Of a DNA stretch of 60,785 nucleotides, positions 44,525 to 52,505 are shown one piece after another. Made by a program: the position numbers and the translations under genes. The notes under the pieces were generated by a model that saw nothing but the letters and a program-made list of their open reading frames with translations, was not told the DNA's origin and did not search any database. Source of the DNA: Deltaproteobacteria bacterium (lineage in GTDB: Bacteria > Desulfobacterota > Syntrophobacteria > Syntrophobacterales > Syntrophobacteraceae); NCBI GenBank assembly GCA_021793275.1, contig JAJYTC010000003.1, positions 1 to 60,785 on the forward strand, written 5' to 3'. Each line of letters opens with the position of its first letter. Positions within the stretch are counted from its first letter, which is position 1.

Positions 44525-45714
44525 AAGCTATTGTAGACAGAAAAAAATGCACGGTTTGCGGGGTCTGCTCGGACGCCTGTCCGATGGGCGCTATTTCCCT
44601 GCGTGAAAACCAGGTTGAAATCTCCGATGATTGCTCGCTTTGCGGTATTTGCGTCGATACCTGCGAGTTCGGCGCCATATCTCTTCCCGAAGTCGGCCTG
44701 GGCCCTTCGGAGGACCTCGGGAGTTACAGTGGGGTATGGGTGTACGCCGAATGGCGCGAAGGCAAAGTCCACAGGGTGAGCCACGAACTGCTTAGCGCCG
44801 GGCGCATCCTGGCCGACAAAAGAGGCGTCGAGCTTGGGGCCGTGTTGCTCGGTTCCGGCCTCGATGAGGAGATGGCCCAAGAACTGATTTCCTATGGCGC
44901 TGAAGTGGTCTATGTGGTGGACCGCCCCGAGTTGGCTCATTTTACCGACGAGCGCTATTCGAAATGCATCGTGGAATTGGTAAGGCGCAAACGCCCCGAA
45001 ATTTTTCTCGCGGGTGCAACCAGCATCGGCCGTTCTTTTATCCCGCGCGTCGCTGCCGGCCTGCAAACCGGACTGACCGCCGACTGCACTGAATTGGACG
45101 TCGGCGACGACGGGCATCTGCTCCAGACCAGGCCCGCCTTTGGCGGAAATGTTATGGCGACTATCATCTGTCCCAACCGGCGGCCGCAGATGGCCACGGT
45201 GCGCCCGAAGGTCATGAAGCCCGTAAGGCTTGAGGGGCGGCAGGGCAGAATCGAAAGGGTTGAGCTTCCTTCCGAGTGCTTCAAAGCGCGGGTGGAAGTG
45301 CTCGAAGTCATCGCCGAACAGGACCAGACCGCCAAACTCACTGAAGCCGACGTTATCATCTCGGGCGGACGAGGTCTGAGAAGCGGGGAGAATTTCAACC
45401 TGATCGAAGATCTCGCCGAGCTTATGAACGGTGCGGTCGGGGCTTCCCGCGGGGCGGTCGAGGAAGGCTGGATGGCCCCTTCTCACCAGGTCGGGCAGAC
45501 GGGCAGGACTGTAGCGCCAGCCCTCTACGTTGCCGTGGGGATATCAGGCGCGGTTCAGCATCTCGTCGGAATGCAGGGCTCACAGGTTATTGTGGCCGTA
45601 AACAAAGACCCGCATGCTCCTATTTTCGACGTGGCCACTTACGGGGTGGTAGCCGATCTTTTCGAATTCATCCCCGAGTTCCTGAAGCGTATAAAGCGCG
45701 AGCGGGATGCATGA
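44521..45714 (+). CDS. etfA: electron transfer flavoprotein alpha subunit with N-terminal 2x[4Fe-4S] domain
   Basis: A 397-residue fusion. Residues 1-55 form a bacterial ferredoxin domain with two clusters (C10, C13, C16, C20 and C38, C41, C44, C48). The rest is EtfA, ending with the FAD site AVEEGWMAPSHQVGQTGRTV and ALYVAVGISGAVQHLVGM. This architecture is known in CarE and LctC-type bifurcating Etfs. The clusters likely pass electrons to or from ferredoxin. A REP-like palindrome follows before fabG. Confidence 0.93.
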   Translation: MKAIVDRKKCTVCGVCSDACPMGAISLRENQVEISDDCSLCGICVDTCEFGAISLPEVGLGPSEDLGSYSGVWVYAEWREGKVHRVSHELLSAGRILADKRGVELGAVLLGSGLDEEMAQELISYGAEVVYVVDRPELAHFTDERYSKCIVELVRRKRPEIFLAGATSIGRSFIPRVAAGLQTGLTADCTELDVGDDGHLLQTRPAFGGNVMATIICPNRRPQMATVRPKVMKPVRLEGRQGRIERVELPSECFKARVEVLEVIAEQDQTAKLTEADVIISGGRGLRSGENFNLIEDLAELMNGAVGASRGAVEEGWMAPSHQVGQTGRTVAPALYVAVGISGAVQHLVGMQGSQVIVAVNKDPHAPIFDVATYGVVADLFEFIPEFLKRIKRERDA

Positions 45715-45731
45715 GAGAATAGAAGCGGTAA

Positions 45732-45772
45732 CGCCCGTAGGGTGGGCTAAGCGTAGCGCAGCCCACCGGGCG
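45732..45772. repeat. REP-like palindrome GGTGGGCT...AGCCCACC
   Basis: Inner arms ggtgggct (45741-45748) and agcccacc (45760-45767) flank aagcgtagcgc. Outer arms cgccc (45732-45736) and gggcg (45768-45772) extend the stem with a bulge. Closely similar GTGGGCTAAGCGTAGCGCAGCCCAC elements recur in many proteobacterial genomes as interspersed repeats. It lies between etfA and fabG. Confidence 0.7.
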
Positions 45773-45845
45773 CATTTCGTAATATCGAGTTCGGTGCCCG
45801 GGCGCCAATTGTTGGACCGGATGCCCGTTTTATGAAGGAGACAAA

Positions 45846-46589
45846 TTGAGCGAGCAGCGAGTTGTCGTGGTAACAGGGGCAAGCCGCGGGATTGGCCGCG
45901 CCATTGCCGTGGAAATGGCCGCTCCGAATACCCATGTCGTCATCAATTACAACTCGAATCCTGAGTCTGCCGAACAGACCGCGTCCCTGGTCCAAAGCAG
46001 GGGCGCTACATCGAGTGCCATGCAGTTCAATGTGGCCGATCCCGATGCGGTCAAGGCGGCCTTCGATCGAATCATCGACGCCCACGGCCACATCGACGTT
46101 CTCGTCAATAACGCCGGAATAGCCAGAGATAATCTTCTCGCCATCATGAAGCCGGCGGAATGGGACGACGTTATGGCCACCAACCTCAAAGGCGCTTTTC
46201 TTTGCTCGCAGGCGGTCATAAGGCCGATGATGCGCCGGCGCTTCGGACGTATCGTGAACGTCACATCGGTAGTGGCCGCGACGGGTAACCCGGGGCAGTG
46301 CAACTATTCGGCGGCAAAGGCCGGCATTATCGGCCTTACGAAGTCCCTTGCCCGTGAAATTGTGTCCAGGAAAATCACCGTCAACGCCGTAGCCCCGGGA
46401 TATATTGAAACGGATATGACGGCGGCGCTTCCGCCCAAAGCACGGGAGGCGTTGCTGGCGCAGATTCCGGCGGGTAGACCGGGCGCCCCGGAAGAGGTTG
46501 CGGCTGCCGTTGCTTTTCTTGCATCAGATGCGGCCGGATACATAACCGGTCAGGTAATACACGTGAACGGCGGAATGTTCATGGGCTAA
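45846..46589 (+). CDS. fabG: 3-oxoacyl-[acyl-carrier-protein] reductase (SDR family)
   Basis: Reduces beta-ketoacyl-ACP with NADPH. The cofactor loop is TGASRGIGRA; the catalytic tetrad is N113, S141, Y154 and K158; the C-terminal GYITGQVIHVNGG is typical. The start is TTG 45846 after GAAGGAGA. It has 247 residues. It lies between a redox cassette and fabF, with no acpP in the 103-bp gap that follows. An acyl-CoA-directed role is possible. Confidence 0.88.
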   Translation: MSEQRVVVVTGASRGIGRAIAVEMAAPNTHVVINYNSNPESAEQTASLVQSRGATSSAMQFNVADPDAVKAAFDRIIDAHGHIDVLVNNAGIARDNLLAIMKPAEWDDVMATNLKGAFLCSQAVIRPMMRRRFGRIVNVTSVVAATGNPGQCNYSAAKAGIIGLTKSLAREIVSRKITVNAVAPGYIETDMTAALPPKAREALLAQIPAGRPGAPEEVAAAVAFLASDAAGYITGQVIHVNGGMFMG

Positions 46590-46692
46590 GTGATTTTATG
46601 CTTCCACAGACTCCCGGTGTCAATCCGGCGCGCAGGGGCAACAGGGTGGAATGAAAGCGAAACGCAAATAGTCTCTCCGGGGGAACGGCAGG

Positions 46693-47952
46693 ATGAAGTC
46701 AGACAATAACAGGCGACGTGTGGTTATTACCGGTATCGGGTTGGTTAGTCCGCTTGGCGTCGGAATCGAAGAGAACTGGTCTAATGTGATTACCGGGAAG
46801 TCGGGCATAGGACCGATTACCCGCTTCGATTCTTCCGCATTCGCAACAAAAATCGCCGGAGAGGTCAAAAATTTTCATCCCGAGGAGTTCATCAGCAAAA
46901 AAGAACTGCGAAAAATGGACCCGTTCCTTCAGTTGGCCCTGGGCGCAGCCCACTACGCCATGGAAGACGCCGGACTGAAGATAGCCCCTGAGGTCGCTCC
47001 CCGGGTCGGAGCGGTGATCGGTTGCGGTCTTGGCGGCTTGCGCACCATCGAGGAATCGCATAAGCAGGTAATGGAATCCGGTCCCAAAAAGATTAGTCCC
47101 TTCTTCATTCCGATGATCATCAGCAATATGGCCCCGGGCCTTATCTCGATCTACCATGGCGCAAAGGGCCCAAACCTTTCCCTGCAAACTGCGTGCGCCG
47201 CTGGGACCCACGCCGTCGGTCATGCCTATCATCTCATTCGAAACGGCCTTGCGGAAGCGATGATAACGGGTGGCGTCGAATCGGTCATTACGACCCTCGC
47301 AATAGCCGGCTTTAATGCTATGCGCGCGCTTTCCACGCGAAATGACGACCCCGAGCACGCTTCGAGGCCTTTCGACAAGGAAAGGGACGGCTTTATCCTG
47401 AGCGAAGGCGCCGGTTTGCTGGTCATCGAAGAACTAAATTTCGCCCGTGCGCGGGGCGCTAAAATCTATGCCGAACTGATCGGCTTCGGGGCCTCGGGAG
47501 ACGCCTACCACATGGCCGCTCCTGCCCCCGAAGGCGAAGGGGCCGCGCGCTGCATGCAAATGGCCCTGGACGATGGCGACATAAAACCGCAGGACGTGCA
47601 GTATATTAACGCGCACGGCACCTCGACGGACCTCAACGACAAATACGAGACTCAGGCTATAAAGACCGTTTTCGGGGACCACGCCTACAAACTCGCCGTC
47701 AGTTCCACGAAGTCGATGACCGGCCATCTCCTTGGCGCGGCGGGCGGAGTCGAGGCCGCCTATACCACCCTCGCCCTGCACAATCAGATCATGCCCCCGA
47801 CCATGAATTATGAATTCCCCGACCCGGACTGCGATCTCGACTACGTTCCCAACGCCGCCCGCAAGGCTAAAATAGACATCGCACTGTCCAACTCGTTTGG
47901 CTTCGGGGGAACCAACGGGACGCTTGTCTTCAAAAGATGGTCCGGAGAATAG
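46693..47952 (+). CDS. fabF: beta-ketoacyl-ACP synthase II
   Basis: Elongates acyl-ACP with malonyl-ACP. The catalytic Cys168 is in [12 protein letters not shown], with His308 in [11 protein letters not shown] and Lys340/His345 in [15 protein letters not shown]. It has 419 residues and starts with [17 protein letters not shown]. The immediate upstream gap has no acpP. It ends before heptamer element H and the convergent HDOD gene. Confidence 0.93.
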   Translation: MKSDNNRRRVVITGIGLVSPLGVGIEENWSNVITGKSGIGPITRFDSSAFATKIAGEVKNFHPEEFISKKELRKMDPFLQLALGAAHYAMEDAGLKIAPEVAPRVGAVIGCGLGGLRTIEESHKQVMESGPKKISPFFIPMIISNMAPGLISIYHGAKGPNLSLQTACAAGTHAVGHAYHLIRNGLAEAMITGGVESVITTLAIAGFNAMRALSTRNDDPEHASRPFDKERDGFILSEGAGLLVIEELNFARARGAKIYAELIGFGASGDAYHMAAPAPEGEGAARCMQMALDDGDIKPQDVQYINAHGTSTDLNDKYETQAIKTVFGDHAYKLAVSSTKSMTGHLLGAAGGVEAAYTTLALHNQIMPPTMNYEFPDPDCDLDYVPNAARKAKIDIALSNSFGFGGTNGTLVFKRWSGE

Positions 47953-47953
47953 G

Positions 47954-48117
47954 AAAAGTCGGAAAGTCTAAAAGTTCAAACTCGAAAGGCGCCGAAGCAC
48001 CCGAGAGATGTTCTGCGCATCGGGAGCACAGCGGAAGCGTGCCCCTCGGGAAGGGCCACTTTCAGATCAACCTTCAGTCTTTTACTTTCGACTTTAGACT
48101 TTAGACCTTCGACTTTT
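47954..48117. repeat. intergenic heptamer element H between convergent fabF and HDOD genes
   Basis: Left arm: agtcgga, aagtcta, aaagttc, aaactcg at 47957-47984. Right arm: agtcttt, tactttc, gacttta, gacttta, gaccttc, gactttt at 48076-48117. The outer 20 or so bases of the arms are nearly complementary with small gaps. It lies where a bidirectional terminator would be expected. The 90-bp centre contains no ORF. Confidence 0.72.
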
Positions 48118-48125
48118 TCCATGAA

Positions 48126-49010
48126 TTACATCGAACTAAGCGCCTTAGCTACCTCGGACATGCCGGTTTTTAGCTCGCTCCGAAAATCCTCGACCATTTT
48201 GCGCGTGATATTGAATTTTTTGAAAACAGGGTCTGATTCCGGATCGAACGGCTTGCCGCCCTGCCTGTCGTTTTGCTCGGAAAAAGAGATCGCCAGCGCG
48301 TCGGCGACATGGATCAGGGAGGTAATTTCCTCGTATTTTCCGGCTTTTTCCGGATTGTGGTGGTGTTCGATCGCCGATACTAGGTCAGGGGGGAATTTCC
48401 AGTTGCGGGAGATAATGCCGCCCAGTTCCTGGTGATCGATTCCAAGCGCCCGCCGTTGTGCCCTGACCGTGTCGCTCTCGCCCCTCATCTCACGCAGGCT
48501 GGAATGAAGGTAAATCTTGGCGTAGAGATTTAGTATGGTATTGCCTATATCGTGCAATAAGGCAGCGGTATAGAGCGTAAGGAGCTGGTCGTGGCTGGTT
48601 CGGCGCGCTATTATTTCCGTCAGGAGCGCCGTGTTGACGGAATGTTCCCAGAGTTCCCGCTCGTCCTTTGAATTGCCGGGTCCGTAGTAGATTGTGGCGC
48701 AGGCGGCGATCGCCACCTGGATGAGTCGCTTGTCGCCGAGAAGTAGGATTGCGTCCCTCACGGTCCGGACTCCATATTGCCGGCCGTAATAGACGGAATT
48801 GGCCATCCGGAGGATTTTTGCCGCAATCACCTGGTCGTATGCGATTAGGGCCTCTATCTCCTTTACAGGGGCCATTGATTTCACGAGAGAAACGATTTTC
48901 CATGCAACGTCCGGAAAGGCAGGAAGCTTCTCGGCTGCGGAAATGATGTCTTTGACCAGCAATTCGTAATGAAGAGCGTTAATTTCGTGTCCGCTCAACT
49001 CTCTTACCAT
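48126..49010 (-). CDS. HDOD domain signalling protein with intact HD residues
   Basis: This 294-residue cytosolic protein has the HDOD fold (LPAFPDVAWKIV, VIAAKILRMANSVYYG, AILLLGDKRLIQVAI). Unlike many HDOD proteins it keeps ALLHDIGN, EHSVNTALL, IDHQELGG and IEHHHNP, the set of His/Asp residues of active HD phosphohydrolases. It could hydrolyse a nucleotide or act as a scaffold; the substrate is unknown. It is a single gene, convergent with fabF, behind a sigma-28-like site. Confidence 0.82.
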   Translation of the reverse strand: MVRELSGHEINALHYELLVKDIISAAEKLPAFPDVAWKIVSLVKSMAPVKEIEALIAYDQVIAAKILRMANSVYYGRQYGVRTVRDAILLLGDKRLIQVAIAACATIYYGPGNSKDERELWEHSVNTALLTEIIARRTSHDQLLTLYTAALLHDIGNTILNLYAKIYLHSSLREMRGESDTVRAQRRALGIDHQELGGIISRNWKFPPDLVSAIEHHHNPEKAGKYEEITSLIHVADALAISFSEQNDRQGGKPFDPESDPVFKKFNITRKMVEDFRSELKTGMSEVAKALSSM

Positions 49011-49357
49011 GGCTGAATCCTTGCTCTTTGTTGCAAAAGTTCCGTTGCGGCAAGCCCGGCCGGCAGGAAGGGGCCGCCGGCAGGCGCAATCCCAGGAGGC
49101 CGTGGGCCGGCTTGCAGATACTTAACTCCATATCTGGGATCGGCGCGTAATGAATAAAACTTTAATTTTTTTTCAATAAAATTTTAGCTTTTATGCTTTC
49201 CTCCTATTCCTCACGCTTACACCCCGAAACAACGAAAGGTTCCGTTCCTTTCGCGTCTTCGCGGCTTCGCGTGAGGCAACTTTTCGAGACAACTCCTCAC
49301 CTCCCCTGCGTGACACCCTGAAACCATGAAAAGTTACGAAGGACCGTCTTTGAAACT
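49011..49357. other. intergenic region with octamer repeat and AT-rich promoter segment
   Basis: About 350 bp between two leftward genes. It holds the sigma-28-like site, an AT-rich block (49155-49195) and three tandem octamers ttcgcgtc, ttcgcggc, ttcgcgtg (49250-49273). A GC-rich repeat cluster of CCGGC words lies at 49056-49112. No credible gene: the ORF across the octamers translates a repeat. Confidence 0.5.
49137..49164 (-). promoter_or_regulatory. sigma-28 (FliA)-like promoter for the HDOD gene
   Basis: On the minus strand TAAAGTTT (49164-49157), 12-bp spacer, GCCGATCC (49144-49137). The consensus is TAAAGTTT-N11-GCCGATAA, so 14 of 16 bases match but the spacer is one longer. It lies about 127 nt upstream of the HDOD start. 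It would place that gene in a flagellar/chemotaxis regulon. Confidence 0.35.
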
Positions 49358-50539
49358 CTACCCCAGTCCCGCCTCCGACATCAGCTTCCCAAGCACCTTC
49401 TCCGCCGCGAAGAATTCCTGCGCAATTTCCCTCGCCGCCTTGCAACTGCCTTCGTAGTCGCTTTCTATAACATCAACGGCGGCAAGAATTTCGTCCATTG
49501 TCGAAAATCCGAAAAGCCCCTTGCCGGTCGGCAGGAACTTGCTGAACCCGGTTTCCTGGGTTATTACGGGCCGGCCTGCAGCCAGAAAGCAGGCGCTTCG
49601 GTCGCTGAACCAGCCGGTCCTCGGACGAACAACCTGGTCCTTTGTAACCGTAAATTCGCCCCTGGACTTCTGTATGTATTCCCGGTACCTGTCGATATCG
49701 CTGGAAATGTGCATCGAATCGGCAAGGCGCCATCCATTCTCCGAAAGAAGCCTGCGCGTCTGCTCGTCGACCTGCGTAGCAAGTTCAAAGCCTGCGGGCC
49801 TGCGCTTGGGCAGATCGATTATCTTCAGAAATTCCCGGTCTTTTGTCCAATAGTAGGTTTCGCCGCGAAAGGTCAGGTCCTTGCCCTTGTTCTTCCATGT
49901 CGTAATGGTCGAATAAAGCGAGTCGCCCGCCGGCGGGTAGGGGTTTTGCCAAAGGTCCATAAGCACCGGCTGCCTCGTCGGGCGCCAGGTTACAAATTCT
50001 ACGGGCAGGTCGCAGTCCGGCTGCCCGAGGTTTTCGCCGAACGAAAAGTGTATGTCGTGCGCGGAAAGGGCGTTCAGGGTTTTGACGTCTCCTTCCAGTA
50101 CCTTTACCTGGACATTGAAAGGATCGGACTCTACATAGACCCTTCTCGGGATTGCCATGTGCTCTTCACGAAGCTCCTGGGAGGCGGTGACGTTGAGAAG
50201 CGCGTCGGCTTCCTTGTAGAGCCGCCCGAGTTGACCTTCATTCATCCCGTAGCATTTGCCTCCTTCATAAGCTCCTCTGAAGGCCCATTTTCCCGAAAAT
50301 CCATGCCTTTCCAAAACCGGGGCCACTAATTCGATGTTCGCAGACGCATCGGGGGTCAGCTCGAAGTCTTTCAAGTCGAAGACCCATCTGCTCGAATCCT
50401 CGACGTAATAAACGTCCCATCCCAGTCGCCTCAGTCCCGTAAGGTAATGCAAAAACTGGTAGGTCACCCCGGCCAGCGGATACCAGAACATTATCCCGAA
50501 TACTATGAGTTTGCCCTTAGCGTTCTTTCCATTTTCCAT
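49358..50539 (-). CDS. CgeB-type glycosyltransferase family protein
   Basis: A 393-residue protein with a GT-B-like layout. The N-terminal domain has FGIMFWYPLAGVTYQFLHYL and VYYVEDS. The C-terminal domain, with WFSDRSACFLAAGRPVITQE, GFSKFLPTGKGLFGF and YEGSCKAAREIAQEFF, is typical of the CgeB-like/glycosyltransferase group. The donor and acceptor are unknown. ATG 50539 with GGGA upstream is chosen; a longer frame reaches 50620. It stands alone on its strand, divergent from the MBL nuclease. Confidence 0.75.
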   Translation of the reverse strand: MENGKNAKGKLIVFGIMFWYPLAGVTYQFLHYLTGLRRLGWDVYYVEDSSRWVFDLKDFELTPDASANIELVAPVLERHGFSGKWAFRGAYEGGKCYGMNEGQLGRLYKEADALLNVTASQELREEHMAIPRRVYVESDPFNVQVKVLEGDVKTLNALSAHDIHFSFGENLGQPDCDLPVEFVTWRPTRQPVLMDLWQNPYPPAGDSLYSTITTWKNKGKDLTFRGETYYWTKDREFLKIIDLPKRRPAGFELATQVDEQTRRLLSENGWRLADSMHISSDIDRYREYIQKSRGEFTVTKDQVVRPRTGWFSDRSACFLAAGRPVITQETGFSKFLPTGKGLFGFSTMDEILAAVDVIESDYEGSCKAAREIAQEFFAAEKVLGKLMSEAGLG

Positions 50540-50751
50540 CTCTATCCCTTCACTTGCAAAAACCGAAGCAAATCGTTGTGTAGTAAACCTGTTTGATGTT
50601 ATCGCTCCCACTTGGTGCAATCTTTGTTCACTGCCTCCCCTGATTTGTCAAGAATAAAACTGTTTGAATAAATCTGCTTGCATATTCTTAATATGTGGCC
50701 GATAAAACAAACTTCCACAGAAACCCCATCCATTCGGAAAGGAAGACCCCT

Positions 50752-52365
50752 ATGCAGATCACCTGCTTTGGCGCCTCGCGCTGCGTGACCGGCTCCAGTT
50801 TTCTGATCGACAACGGCCGAAAATACCTGGTTGACTGCGGACTTTTCCAGGGCGGCGCACAGATGGAAAGGTTGAACCACAGCCCCTGGGGCTTCAATCC
50901 GGCAGAGATCGAGGCGCTCTTTCTCACTCACACCCACATCGATCACAGCGGCAGGATCCCACGGCTGGTAAAAGACGGTTTTCGAGGTAAAATCTATGCC
51001 AGCGGGCCAACTGCCGAACTTGCCAAGATCCTGCTTCTCGATTCGGCGCACATACAGGAAATGGAAGCGGAATGGCAGGGGAGAAAGAATAAGCGCAAGG
51101 GAGAGTTTGTGGCCGAACCGCTCTACAGGATCGAGGACGCCGAGGCGTGTCTGCCTCTTTTCGTGCCTGTCAGGGAAGATGAAGCCCTTCGCGTCGAGCC
51201 GGACCTGAGCGTTACGTTTCACAACGCGGGCCATATTCTCGGCTCATCGCTCCTTGAAATTCTAAGCGGGCCGCCTGAGAGCCCCCGAAGGATCGTGTTC
51301 ACGGGCGACCTCGGATACAAAGGGCATATGATCCTCAAGCCGCCGGCAATCCTGACTGAGGCTGATATCCTTTTCATCGAGTCCACCTATGGAAACCGCA
51401 ATCACAAATCGCTCGGGGAAAGCGAAGAGGAGCTGCTGAAGGCGATCCGGTACAGCTATCAACACGGCGAAAAAGTCCTGATTCCGGCTTTTGCCGTCGA
51501 GCGCACGCAGGAACTGCTCTTTATGATCGGCAAATTCTTCAGGCAAAAGCTTATACCCTCGATGCCGGTTTTTCTTGACAGCCCCCTGGCTATAGCGGCC
51601 ACAACGATATTTCGCCACATGCAGCAATACTACGACGCTGAAACCAGGGCCGTATTCGACTCGGGAAACGATCCCTTCGATTTCGATCAGCTCGTGTCCA
51701 CCCGGTCCGCCGAGGAATCCATGGAAATAAACAATCATCCGGGTCCGGCCATCGTGATTGCGGGAAACGGCATGTGCTCGGCGGGCAGAATCCGCCATCA
51801 TCTCAAGCACAACCTCTGGCGGCCGGGATGTTCGCTTGTAATAGCCGGCTTCCAGGCAGCCGGCACCCTTGGCAGAAGTCTTGTCGAGGGGGCTCGTATG
51901 GTGAAAATACTGGGTGAAAGAGTCATCGTGCGGGCAAAAATTTTCACCATCGGCGGCCTGTCCGCTCACGCGGACCAAAATGGACTTTTCGAGTGGCTGG
52001 GCCATTTCAAAAACCCCGGCATGCGCGTTTACGTAATACACGGCGAATCCAATATAAGCGATGAATTCGCGGGCATGGTGAGACGGAAATTTGGCTTTGA
52101 AGTCCATGTGCCCTCCATCGGGAACCGTATATCCGATTACGGGGTGATCGAGCACGGCGCAAAGCCAGGCGAGATTGAAACGCAGGCGCCCGTATTAGGC
52201 GATTACATCGCCGAACTTGCCCAAAAAGCCGATGCCCTGAGAAACATTTTGGCAGGCGCGGGCGCTGAGTTGCCCGCTCATGTCCTGCAGAGAATCGAGG
52301 ATGAAATGGCCTCCGCCAGGGCACATCTCGAGGAGGCGCTGCAAAGCGCCAGGGAAAAGCGGTAA
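50752..52365 (+). CDS. MBL-fold / beta-CASP ribonuclease family protein
   Basis: A 537-residue protein of the YSH1/TTHA0252-like group. The metal motif is THTHIDHSGRIP; further ligands are in HNAGHILGSSLLEI and FTGDLGYKGH. The beta-CASP segment includes IPAFAVERTQELL and IVIAGNGMCSAGRIRHHLKH. The RMMBL end has LSAHADQNGLFEWL and VYVIHGE. It is predicted to be a single-strand-specific RNase. ATG 50752 with AAAGGAAG upstream is preferred over 50695. The C-terminal 60 residues are an additional helical tail. Confidence 0.88.
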   Translation: MQITCFGASRCVTGSSFLIDNGRKYLVDCGLFQGGAQMERLNHSPWGFNPAEIEALFLTHTHIDHSGRIPRLVKDGFRGKIYASGPTAELAKILLLDSAHIQEMEAEWQGRKNKRKGEFVAEPLYRIEDAEACLPLFVPVREDEALRVEPDLSVTFHNAGHILGSSLLEILSGPPESPRRIVFTGDLGYKGHMILKPPAILTEADILFIESTYGNRNHKSLGESEEELLKAIRYSYQHGEKVLIPAFAVERTQELLFMIGKFFRQKLIPSMPVFLDSPLAIAATTIFRHMQQYYDAETRAVFDSGNDPFDFDQLVSTRSAEESMEINNHPGPAIVIAGNGMCSAGRIRHHLKHNLWRPGCSLVIAGFQAAGTLGRSLVEGARMVKILGERVIVRAKIFTIGGLSAHADQNGLFEWLGHFKNPGMRVYVIHGESNISDEFAGMVRRKFGFEVHVPSIGNRISDYGVIEHGAKPGEIETQAPVLGDYIAELAQKADALRNILAGAGAELPAHVLQRIEDEMASARAHLEEALQSAREKR

Positions 52366-52452
52366 ACCGGAAGGGGATTCGGACGCTAATGGATTAATGT
52401 GGCGTAGGGGTCAACTGCCCCCTTTGCGCTTTGTTTCGGCGTTTGGTCCTGC

Positions 52453-52484
52453 GAATGACCCCGCAGCTTACTGCAGGGTCATTC
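52453..52484. terminator. stem-loop between convergent MBL nuclease and norZ
   Basis: The arms gaatgaccc (52453-52461) and gggtcattc (52476-52484) are perfect. An inner gcag/ctgc pairing lengthens the stem to about 13 bp with one bulge. There is no T-run. It probably marks the 3' ends of both convergent transcripts. Confidence 0.6.
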
Positions 52485-52505
52485 ACTGTTAAGCCCGCCC
52501 GAGGG

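Noticed and set aside
49191-49445. 84-residue minus-strand ORF upstream of the HDOD gene
   Set aside because: It is created by the octamer repeat and overlaps the 3' end of the CgeB-like gene; no ribosome-binding site.
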